This document shows, piece by piece, positions 23,101-31,564 of a stretch of DNA of 64,000 bases. Within the stretch, counting starts at the first letter, position 1. Every line of letters starts with the position of its first letter. A model generated the notes under the pieces. The model had not been told where the DNA came from. It made no database searches and saw only the letters and a program-made list of their open reading frames with translations. This DNA comes from Liquidambar formosana (taxonomy: Eukaryota > Streptophyta > Magnoliopsida > Saxifragales > Altingiaceae). The DNA lies in assembly GCA_039720395.1 (NCBI GenBank), contig CM077831.1:4630003-4694002 (forward strand), read 5' to 3'. Position numbers and translations under genes: made by a program.

Positions 23101-23279
23101 GCCATTTTCAATGCGGTATCGGATGTCTCGGCGGTATGGTCAAGCTTGGCCATGATGGCTTTCAGGCAAGCCTCAAGGTCAAAGTGCCCCTCACTAGTTC
23201 CTTCGTCGGCCATGTCTGTCTGATGGGTAGACTCAACACTCACTAGACGCCCTTGTGGATTGCGGATCCAAGCCAGCAC
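20160..23279 (-). CDS. gag: gag-protease polyprotein of element B, open over 1039 codons
   Basis: It starts MLAWIRNPQGRLVS. Residues about 200-330 form the Retrotrans_gag capsid region (ALKWFLSLDENRTRTWEDIC, KQGAHETFSAYITRWRQKA). Two zinc-knuckle-like motifs follow: CKYHQSKGHATNRC and CQYHRAPSHDTEAC. The aspartic protease has active-site DNGS in VLIDNGSALNVCP and LLGRPWIH near its end. After the protease the sequence departs from A and C. A segment encoded by about 20375-20551 replaces a longer one that contains a G-patch-like motif. The protein ends DLGLPDSSL. It should form the virus-like particle and cut the polyprotein. This is the only unbroken gag-pro frame in the window. Confidence 0.93.
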   Translation of the reverse strand: MLAWIRNPQGRLVSVESTHQTDMADEGTSEGHFDLEACLKAIMAKLDHTAETSDTALKMAQENQQKMADLEQNGSKAHSSGIPHGAGTEEGPQSNENTKTRGESSSKPEVTDLEGEAKGKGSSSDSVLASKVEALERTIKGIRRADDMVDVRTLSLFPTARIPLQFKMPELEKFDGTGCPKTHLKMYVRAMHPRGATDELLAQMFHETLATSALKWFLSLDENRTRTWEDICNEFSEHYKYNTEVDVTRRDLETTKQGAHETFSAYITRWRQKASRMTDRPNEEDQIQLVVKNLLPVYHKHLFAHYFPNFKALIGAGTQVEDAINDGTIKTEEVRSRKTNFTGKNNAEVNTITQPIQPFSLNDVNPPRQFTDLFMPLERVLEKLISRDLLKPLDPRPPPNPLPKSYNENKYCKYHQSKGHATNRCIRLRHQVQDLIDKQVISPPTRPNVTRNPLPSHNNTPPPNTINAIGVESSRPRHPIRQYTPLPMTLTRLFTICRNNSLIMPLLPKPRPSTPHQYCQYHRAPSHDTEACSILKKIIQDLIDQKVLLLPKKSIQQELKERYEAGDPQVSLLGQSSGKFDYYVLYSSPSPISDEPIVPSGWDDLPTEMESIDMIEWDDLMNDSEEVHDIWASDDELDHITRGSRHFKPPHLESENLLEDLEGQRRPSLQEEEDEVLRQLKKTNANITIWGLLMASHKHRQTVLKLLNQIQVPVDTSPEGLVHLVNPTPKNSTIVFTDVDLPKSGPSHSQTLYVTIDTMGKRVPTVLIDNGSALNVCPLRTATVLGLGPTDFTPSRQTVRAYDNTRREVIGVVTLPLIMGPTEFRVEFQVLDVPSCFNLLLGRPWIHPAGAVPSSLHQKVKFPYEGAIVTLQGDYELKLAGVPICEIQPESAAIPLSGFDYVQCIEKELNESSRHYSSIKQYIPYTFYPSSDPAVADKSFGDRYFTEGPNPQSLTSWYHSIQDLYRSLKEENWAENLDAGAMTEMFQDMILTVEDSTIEELQGSSISHATVPFLNWYLECGVIAEIHEEEDLGLPDSSL

Positions 23280-24069
23280 GTCTATGGATAGAAAAGTTTT
23301 AACCTTTAGCCTAAGGATCTGTCCTAAACCTCCATATTTTCCTTAATGAACTCGGTCTCTACACCATATTCAATTAATTCATTCCTTTTATCCAATTACC
23401 TTTACAGGGATCATGGATTAAGGGTATGTTTTAAAGAATAGGGCATAGAGTCCTTCAACTAGGTTTAATTAATCCCCTAGGACTAGCACATCACAAACAT
23501 AGCTTTACATCCTATTTCCTTAATTTATTCCTCCTAACCCATGGCCTTAACGAAAGCTAGGGTTTAAAGGTCTATATTAAGGGCATAAGATATAAAGCCT
23601 CACACCACAAACACAGCATAGCATCATTACAAACAATTGTGGGTGCATAAAGGTGAGACCGTAGTGTCCTACAAGTTTGTCTATATGGACTAATGATAAG
23701 GGTAGGCTAGGGTCCTTCACTTGCTTGAGCAATCCTTATACCTAACCACATGTGGCATCAGGAACGCCGCGTGGGTCCAGCAGTACGTGATTAACTCATT
23801 TAATATACCCAAGGGCAAGCCCAAGGGTACTAGGCAAGAGAGGTTGATAGCTTTCGCCCCAACACATGGAATCAGGAAAACCAAGGTTGAGACTAGGCCA
23901 ATCGTTGGCAAGGATACATCGAGGGACATCGATCCTAACATGCAAGAGTTTGCGCACACAATGCAATAAATGAAAGCACACAATCAAGCGGATGCAATGT
24001 GATTGATTTTAATTAAACATAAGAAATTAACCTAGCCCAATTAAACTTTATAGAGTCTAGCCCACAAAT
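23280..24069 (-). other. 5' leader of element B
   Basis: Untranslated leader between PBS and gag. Much of it matches the leader of C (43220-43891), notably the GTGGCATCAGGAACGCCGCG block (about 23752) and the GCACACAATGCAATAAATGA block (about 23953), even though LTRs and arrays differ. Such conservation would suit packaging or dimerisation signals, which is inference. Short frames here are not convincing. Confidence 0.75.
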
Positions 24070-24086
24070 CCCCAGTGGAGTCGCCA
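24070..24086 (-). other. Primer binding site of element B
   Basis: On the minus strand TGGCGACTCCACTGGGG, three bases after the LTR end. It would pair with a tRNA ending CCCCAGTGGAGTCGCCA. An arginine tRNA is likely, since Ogre/Tat elements are reported to use one. The identical 17 bases occur in C and F. Confidence 0.85.
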
Positions 24087-26070
24087 AACTGTGAACCCCG
24101 GAAATTGGGCCCACGAGGGATTGAAAAGAAAGTGGGTTTGAAAAAGAAAAAGGAAAGGAGTCGCCACCTTATTTTTTAAAGGAAACAAGGAAAACCCTAA
24201 AAATAGTTTGTTTTAGGAAAACAATTTGAATGACTCCATAAAAAAGGAAAGGCAAAAACCAATCTTTTGAAAACCAAAGAAATCGGGGATTCGGAGGCTA
24301 AGTTATGACATGGGAAGGTTCTAGGCAAAGCCTATAGGCACCCATGTCACCCTTTCGGTCTCTCAGTTCATTTGGGCTAAATTAAAGTCTTTCCATACAA
24401 AAATCAGCAAGTATATCATCACAAGAATTGCATGCATATCATATATTTCATTCATCCATCCATGCATAATAAGCAAATAAAAACAGAAAAGAAAAAGAAG
24501 AAAAGAAAACATAAATAAACCTAGGATGCTTGGATCCTAGAACGGACTTGAGCCTCACGAAGAGCGCCTACGTACCATGCAACGAAATACATGGATCAAA
24601 GTCCACGTAGTTCGATTAGAATTCGGGTTAAGACCTAATATAAACCTATGGTTAAAACCCTAGGTTTCCTTATTTGATCAAAAGAGTTGAATATGATAGA
24701 AAGTTTGATTTTAGGAAAGAAATCCACAAGATGGAAACTTTAATAAAAACCAGAATTTTGTTGGTTAAGGAAACCTCTAATTAAACTATAGGATCATATT
24801 AAAAATTAACCCTAAATAGGGAGAAGAGAATGAGTTAAGAAGAAAGGTGAATTGGGGCACCTTCACACCCACTTACCTGAGCGCAATTAGCTCCAAGCAT
24901 TTAGCCATTTCAGACATAAGCAGCCCTATTTGCCATGGGACAAATACCACACCTATTTGCACCCTTACAAGTGCTCAAAACCATGCAAAAACACTAACAT
25001 GCAAATCTGGACAGAATAGTATTATGACCTAAAATCATCCACTAAGCATGCCAATAGCAAAAACAGCGAACAATAATAAGTCCTAACATATTTCTAGAAC
25101 CATATCATGCATAAAAACCCTAAAACATACTAACATGCATGCAAAACTATCATGTTTACTCCATATGAAAAACATATACAGCAAACACGAAGAAAAACCA
25201 ATAAAAAAGTCTACTTTATCATGCTATATGAAAACAAACACGAAACAATGACTCTAAAACCCTAAACTCACAAATATGCTTAAAAACATACAAAACATAC
25301 TTTAATCATGCTAAAACCAAACTAAACAGAAATTATATCATGCATATTAACTAACTAAAGCAATATAACATGATGAAAATCCTAACTCTAACATGCAATG
25401 ACACTAATCCTAGCACAAGGACAAACAGGAGCACAAGAATCATAACTATGCATTAAAAACCTAAAGGACAGCCCTAAAGCATGCTAAACAGTAGATAAAA
25501 AATAGATATTCCATGTATATTAACTAGCTAGAGTGTTAATACATGATAAAAAAGTTACCTTTAACATGCAATAAGCCTAACCCATATGAAAACCTAGTTT
25601 AAGCTTGAATAGAGAAGGAGAATACCTTAGGAAGGGCCTTCCTTTGTGTTTGTAATTGTTCGTGGCTCCTCAGGTCTTTAGAGTGAATCAAACCAACACG
25701 AATCCTCCTCTTTGTCAAAGTGGTATCACAGCAAAGAGATCAAAACTCACTCAACTTTGAAAAGAAATAGAAAACAAAAAGAGAACAAGAGAAAAGAAAA
25801 GTGATTTTCGTCACTTTGCAGCAGCAGCAACTTCAATCACGTTTTTGGGTCTGAAAACGTTGGATTTGGACAAAGCTTGTGAAATACAAAGTTGTAGAGA
25901 ATTGAATTATCTTTCTAACAAGACCAATTTCATCAAATTCTGACTTCGGATGAAAAAGTTATGATTAAAATACGACTGCTGGTTTTCAGAAAATCTGCTG
26001 CTGAATTATGACGAGTTTCACTCCCTCCAAACCCTCTTCTCCTCTCCCTTGTTTAAAGACATTAAGAGAG

Positions 26071-26079
26071 TATTTATAG
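26071..26079 (-). promoter_or_regulatory. TATA box of the genomic promoter in the 5' LTR of B
   Basis: CTATAAATA on the minus strand. Transcription should start about 30 bp further left. Confidence 0.65.
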
Positions 26080-26218
26080 CTGAAATCTGGAGTTTCCCTT
26101 TCCTTCCTGGACTAGGTTCCTTTGGAGAATAATCAAAAGGTATTTTATAATGATAAAAGACTTCTAATCTGAATAGGAAAAGGAAATTGTCTTTTATAAA
26201 AATTGGGAGACTGACCGC

Positions 26219-26284
26219 TAACACGCATGCACATGTATCGTATGTGCGTACACACACTCATCACATACGTACACGTGTTAGTGT
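26219..26284. promoter_or_regulatory. Palindrome cluster in the 5' LTR of B
   Basis: Same dyads as at 12066-12131, about 140 bp upstream of the TATA box. Confidence 0.6.
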
Positions 26285-26694
26285 CATGATAAAAATGGCT
26301 AATTTAATAAAATAATTTTCTTTTCATTTTAACCAAAAATCTCATGCTGTGATTCGCACTAATTCTTCAAGGATAATCCGTAAATAACCACACTAAACTC
26401 ATCATCAGGGCCACGGGACTTAATACCTCATATGCATCCATATGAACTCCAATTGACAATTTGGAGATCATTCCAAGGTCAAATGAAAAGTTTGGGACTT
26501 AAAAGACAATTATGCCCCTCAAGTCACAAAAGCTCTTATTATCCCTCAAGATCAACTCCAATTTGAACCAAAATTCATATCCATTGTCCTTGTGACTCTA
26601 GAAAACTAATGCAAGTGACTAGACTCAAAAACAAAACAAAAACATGCATGAAATGATGAGCCCTAGTAAGGTGGTGCAAAAATGGGGTGTGACA

Positions 26695-26699
26695 ACGCC
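26695..26699. repeat. Target site duplication of element B, right copy
   Basis: ACGCC, identical to 9932-9936. Removing B and one copy puts the G-patch-like codons of element A back in register with those of C. Confidence 0.95.
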
Positions 26700-29526
26700 C
26701 TAGCCCCATGCCTGGAAAGAAGCTCATTCTTCTCATGATCTCACCAACGTGCAAGTTGCCATGGGGGCAAAAGTCTAAGGGTATTAATTCACCCTTCTCG
26801 AGCTCTTTGTCAATGCATTGGACATAGTCAAACCCAGATAGTGGTACTGCTGCTGATTCAGGTTGTATCTCACATATAGGCACGCCCGCGAGTTTCAATT
26901 CATAGTCCCCTTGAAGTGTTATTATGGCTCCTTCGTAAGGAAACTTCACCTTTTGATGGAGTGAAGATGGCACAGCCCCAGCAGGATGGATCCAAGGTCG
27001 GCCCAACAGCAGGTTGAAACATGACGGCACATCCAACACTTGGAATTCCACCCTAAATTTAGTGGGTCCCATGATTAGAGGCAAGGTAACCACTCCTATA
27101 ACTTCTCGGCGGGTGTTGTCATAAGCTCTTACGGTCTGCCCAGATGGCGTGAAATCAGTGGGTCCCAAACCCAATATAGTGGCAGTTCGGAGAGGACATA
27201 CATTCAGTGCGGACCCATTGTCAATAAGGACGGTTGGAACCCTCTTCCCCATGGTGTCAACGGTCACATAAAGAGCTTGAGAATGGCTTGGCCCGCTTTT
27301 GGGTAGGTCCACATCGGTGAACACGATGGTTGAGTTCTTAGGAGTTGGATTCACCAAATGTACCAATCCCTCGGGGGATGTGTCAACGGGCACTTGTATC
27401 TGATTCAGCAGTTTCAACACGGTCTGTCTGTGCTTGTGCGAGGCCATGAGCAAGCCCTAAATAGTGATGTTGGCATTGGTCTTCTTCAACTGCCTCAGCA
27501 CCTCATCCTCTTCTTCTTGCAAGCTAGGACGCCTCTGCCCTTCCAAATCTTCCAATGGATTTTCAGACTCTAGGGGGGGAGGCTTGAAATGACGACCCCC
27601 TCTGGTTATATGATCCAGCTCATCATCACTAGCCCATATATCATGGACTTCCTCGGAGTCATTCATTAAGTCATCCCACTCTATCATGTCAATGCTCTCC
27701 ATTTCTGTCGGCAAGTCATCCCAACCTGTAGGGACTATCGGCTCATCTGATATTGGACTTGGGCTTGAGTACAGTACATAGTAGTCAAATTTCCCCGACG
27801 ATTCACCTAATAGGCCAACCTGAGGATCCCCTGCTTCATATCTTTCTTTCAGCTCTTGTTGGATAGATTTCTTTGGCAACAATAAAACCTTTTGGTCAAT
27901 GAGGTCTTGAATGATCTTCTTTAGTAGAGAACAAGCCTCGGTGTCATGGCCAGGTGCACGATGGTATTGGCAATATTGGTGAGGGGTTGAGGGCCTTGGC
28001 TTTGGTGGAAGTGGCATGATAAGGCTGTTATTGCGGCAAATGGTGAAGAGACGGGTTAAGGTCATGGTGAGTGGAGTGTATTGTCTTATGGGTCGGCGAG
28101 GGTGAAAGGATTCAACCCCAATGGCATTTATAGTGTTAGGTGGGGGTATGTTGTTATGAGATGGGAGAGGATTACGGGTGACATTTGGACGGGTTGGTGG
28201 TGAAATGACTTGCTTGTCAATGAGGTCTTGGACTTGGTGGCAAAGGCGAATACAGCGATTGGTGGCATGGCCTTTGGATTGGTGGTACTTGCAGTACTCA
28301 TTCTCATTGTAGCTCTTGGGTAAGGGATTTGGTGGAGGTCTTGGGTCGAGTGGCTTCAATAGGTCACGACTTATGAGCTTTTCAAGGACTCTTTCGAGTG
28401 GCATAAATAGGTTAGTGAATTGGCGAGGTGGGTTGACATCATTGAGAGAGAAGGGTTGGATGGGTTGAGTTATGGTGTTGACCTCGGCATTGTTCCTCCC
28501 AGTAAAGTTTGTCTTGCGACTCCTCACTTCCTCAGTTTTGATTGTCCCATCATTGATAGCATCTTCAACCTGCGTCCCAGCCCCAATGAGAGCTTTGAAA
28601 TTGGGGAAATAGTGGGCAAATAAGTGCTTGTGGTACACGGGCAGCAAGTTCTTAACCACTAGCTGAATTTGGTCCTCCTTATTTGGCCTATCCGTCATTC
28701 TCGACGCCTTTTGTCTCCACCTTGTAATGTAAGCGGAGAAAGTTTCATGAGCCCCTTGCTTGGTAGTTTCTAGGTCCCTTCGAGTAACATCCACCTCTGT
28801 GTTGTACTTGTAGTGCTCCGAGAATTCATTGCATATGTCTTCCCAGGTCCGGGTTCTATTCTCATCCAAGGACAAGAACCATTTCAAAGCAGAAGTGGCC
28901 AAGGTTTCATGGAACATTTGAGCTAACAGCTCGTCGGTGGCCCCTCGAGGGTGCATAGCCCGTACATACATCTTTAAGTGAGTTTTAGGGCAACCAGTCC
29001 CATCGAACTTTTCTAACTCCGGCATCTTAAATTGTAATGGAATACGAGCCGTTGGAAACAGAGATAAAGTCCGCACATCGACCATGTCATCAGCCCTACG
29101 AATCCCTTTTATAGTTCTCTCCAAAGCTTCTACCTTGCTAGCTAACACGGAATCACTGTTAGAACCTTTCCCCTTGGTTTCCCCTTCTAGGTTGGTGACC
29201 ACAGGTTTCGAGCTACTTTCCCCCCTTATCTTGGTGTTCTCATTGGATTGAGGTCCCTCTTCGGTGCCAGCCCCATGAGGTATACCCGAGGAATGGGCCT
29301 TAGAGCCATTTTGTTCAAGATCCGCCATCTTCTGTTGGTTCTCTTGAGCCATTTTCAATGCGGTATCGGATGTCTCGGCGGTATGATCAAGCTTGGTCAT
29401 GATGGCTTTCAGGCAAGCCTCAAGGTCAAAGTGCCCCTCACTAGTTCTTTCGTCGGCCATGTCTGTCTGATGGGTAGATTCAACACTCACTAGACGCCCT
29501 TGCGGATTGCGGATCCAAGCCAGCAC
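26700..29526 (-). pseudogene. gag: gag-pro of element A, N-terminal part
   Basis: It starts MLAWIRNPQGRLVS and is very close to B's gag. Capsid region, both zinc-knuckle-like motifs and the protease (IDNGSALNVCP, LLGRPWIH) are present. A TAG at 27454-27456 replaces a tryptophan codon just after residue 689. Beyond it the frame is open to the B insertion at 26699 and would run into B's LTR for some 40 codons. The rest of the gene is at 9358-9936. Confidence 0.92.
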
Positions 29527-29797
29527 GTCTATGGATAGAAAAGTTTTAACCTTTAGCCTAAGGACTTGTCCTAAACATCCATATTTTCCTTAATGAACTC
29601 GGTCTCTACACCATGTTCAATTAATTCATTCCTTTTATCCAATTACCTTTAGAAGGGTCATGGATTAAGGGTACGTTTTAAAAGAATAGGGTATAGAGTC
29701 CTTCAATTAGGTTTAATTAATCCCCTAGGACTAGCACATCACAAACATAACTTTACATCCTATTTCCTTAACTTATTCCTCCTAACCCATGACCTTA
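29527..29797 (-). other. Fragment of the 5' leader of element A, cut off
   Basis: Matches B's leader from 23280 to about 23550, then homology stops within the phrase CCCATGACCTTAAC. PBS and 5' LTR of A are missing. Confidence 0.85.
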
Positions 29798-31140
29798 ACT
29801 TACATCCTAATTGTATTAGTGATATAACAACACATTTTGTTTGATGGATTAATCTCATTAATACCAACAAACTCAAAGGGAACCAACAGGATAGACTTCG
29901 TCATATCCAAGCATGCGACGATTTCATCGAAGCAAAGAATTGAATGCATTTCTATGCATGCCAACATTCGTTGGTGCGCTCATACAAATGCCTTTACCAT
30001 GCACTAATTGCATTAGTGATATCCACATGGTCTTCTCGTGACGCAAAGCTAGTTGCACTAGTGCATCACAAGGTACCCTACCAATCTCATTGGCATTCTC
30101 CAAACGAGTTATTTCATAACTCATAAATCATCATTTTATGTGAATTATTGGTGAATTGAATGTCCATCAATTCAAAACCAAGGGCATTTCATGCCAGTCT
30201 CACTAGGGATAACAAATGTGGTGAGTTATTTCATAACTCATGACTTATCAAATTATGATTTCATGCCACTTTCAGTGGAAACAACAAAGATATGGAGTTA
30301 TTTCATAACTCTTGAATAATCATTTCATGTGAAATTGTGCCACTTTCTGTGGAAGTAACAGAGACGGGGAGTTATTGCATAACTCATGGATAGTCATTTC
30401 ATGGGAAATTGTGATTATCACATGATATGAGACCCAATTGTAAGTCAATTGATTCAAAATCAAGCTCATTTCTTATCATTTTATGTGAAACTATCCTTAT
30501 CACATGGAATGACAATGTATTAGGAGTCATTCAACTCCAAATCAAATGCATTTCATGTGAAATTGTCTTTATCACATGAAATGATAATGTATTGAGAGTC
30601 ATTCAACTCAAAATCAAGTTCATTACTTATCATTTCATGTGAAATTATCTTTAACACATGAAATGACATTGAATTGAGAGTTAATTGATTGGAAATCAAG
30701 CTTATTTCATGTCATTTCATGTGAAATTATCTTTATCACATGATACAACATTGATTTTGAAAGTCAATTGATTGAAAAACAAAGTGCATTTCATGCCCTC
30801 TTCACAAAGATAGTAAGTTACTTCGTAACTAGCATAGCTTATGAATCGTCATTTCATGTGAAGTTATCTTTATCACATGATTAGCAAGTCATTTCATGTG
30901 AAATTATCTTTATCACATGATATGATATCACTATCATCTCCTAGAGAATTGAATTCCAAGACTTGCAAGTCAATCAATTCAACACCAAGCTCATTTCATG
31001 AGAAAGCCATTTATCATGGCCATTGCAACTCCTCGTTATGCGGGCGAATACAATCACCCAAGGTTCAAAAATTTCATTGAAACTTGATAAACTTGAGGGC
31101 TATATTCATCCCATAACTCAAGGATTGCACAAGGAGTCGA
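29798..31140. repeat. Dyad-rich array of element C
   Basis: Irregular repeats with strong dyads: CATTTCATGTGA ... TCACATGAAATG around a TTATCTTTA-like loop (several times between 30320 and 30930), GAGTTATTTCATAACTC (three or four times, 30108-30390), TGCACTAGTGCA near 30055, and ATGCAT pairs near 29944-29960. It takes the place of the minisatellite in A and B but is unrelated in sequence. No gene seen. Confidence 0.8.
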
Positions 31141-31194
31141 TTTGGAGAAGTTTAGAGGTCACGAGCGCGCGAGACAGGGCAAACGAGCAAGGCG

Positions 31195-31278
31195 GGCTAG
31201 GGTGACCATCTACCCTCAGATGGTCAACCGTCCAGGGCAAGACGGCTGACCGTCCAAGGGGGGGACGGTTACCCGAGG
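31195..31278. promoter_or_regulatory. Palindromic module C1, upstream of the PMD gene
   Basis: It starts GCTAGGGTGACCATC, contains ATGGTCAACCGTCCAGG and GACGGCTGACCGTCC, and ends GGACGGTTACCCGAGG (31263-31278). The last 16 bases are identical in modules C2 and C-LTR. It ends 25 bp before the TATA box of the PMD gene. Confidence 0.7.
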
Positions 31279-31302
31279 CCCTCATCAAAAAAATTCTGGG
31301 TT

Positions 31303-31309
31303 TATAAAA
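31303..31309 (+). promoter_or_regulatory. TATA box of the C-copy PMD gene
   Basis: TATAAAA within GGGTTTATAAAACCC, 262 bp before the ATG at 31565. Confidence 0.65.
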
Positions 31310-31564
31310 CCCAACACTTGCATCCTCATTCCCACATTCTCCTAGCTCGAAAATTAGAGAGTTTCTCTCCCTAAACTCACATCCTATCTTCTCCAACTCT
31401 CATTCTCTCATTCCTACTTCAAAAACATTCAATCCAAACATCAAATGCACATCAAACAACAACAAATCAAGCCCATTTAGCAATCAAAACAACCAATTCA
31501 CATCATCTTGTGAAATAAAATCAAATCAAACCCATTTTTCACAAACCCAACTCCATCATCAAGG

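Larger units (their letters stand above)
9937..26694 (-). mobile_element. Element B, complete Tat retrotransposon inserted in element A
   Basis: A 16.8-kb element with two LTRs of exactly 2605 bp (TG...CA ends), a primer binding site, gag-pro, pol, an antisense DUF7745-like gene and a dyad array next to the 3' LTR. A 5-bp duplication (ACGCC) flanks it. I count about 17 differences between the LTRs by eye (about 0.65%), so it inserted recently. Its pol is nevertheless broken in several places, so proteins may have been supplied in trans or the damage came later. It lacks the PMD gene. Confidence 0.95.
24090..26694 (-). repeat. 5' LTR of element B
   Basis: 2605 bp, the same length as the 3' LTR and about 99.3% identical by eye. 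Promoter parts: palindrome cluster 26219-26284 and TATA box 26071-26079. PBS-like 10-mer at 24157-24166. Confidence 0.95.
1..29797 (-). mobile_element. Element A, Tat-lineage Ty3/gypsy retrotransposon, incomplete and split by element B
   Basis: A minus-strand LTR retrotransposon seen as two segments, 1-9936 and 26695-29797, separated by the insertion of element B. From left to right it holds part of a dyad array, an antisense PMD pseudogene, an antisense DUF7745-like ORF, pol, and gag-pro in two halves. Its 3' LTR lies left of the window. Its 5' LTR and primer binding site are missing, because homology to B's leader stops at about 29797. The Tat assignment rests on pol order RT, RNase H, second archaeal-type RNase H, integrase, without a chromodomain. 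It is inactive: gag-pro, pol and PMD all carry breaks. Confidence 0.9.

Noticed and set aside
23717..23987. Overlapping short frames in the leader of B
   Set aside because: They occur on both strands, are not kept open in the leader of C, and have no motif.
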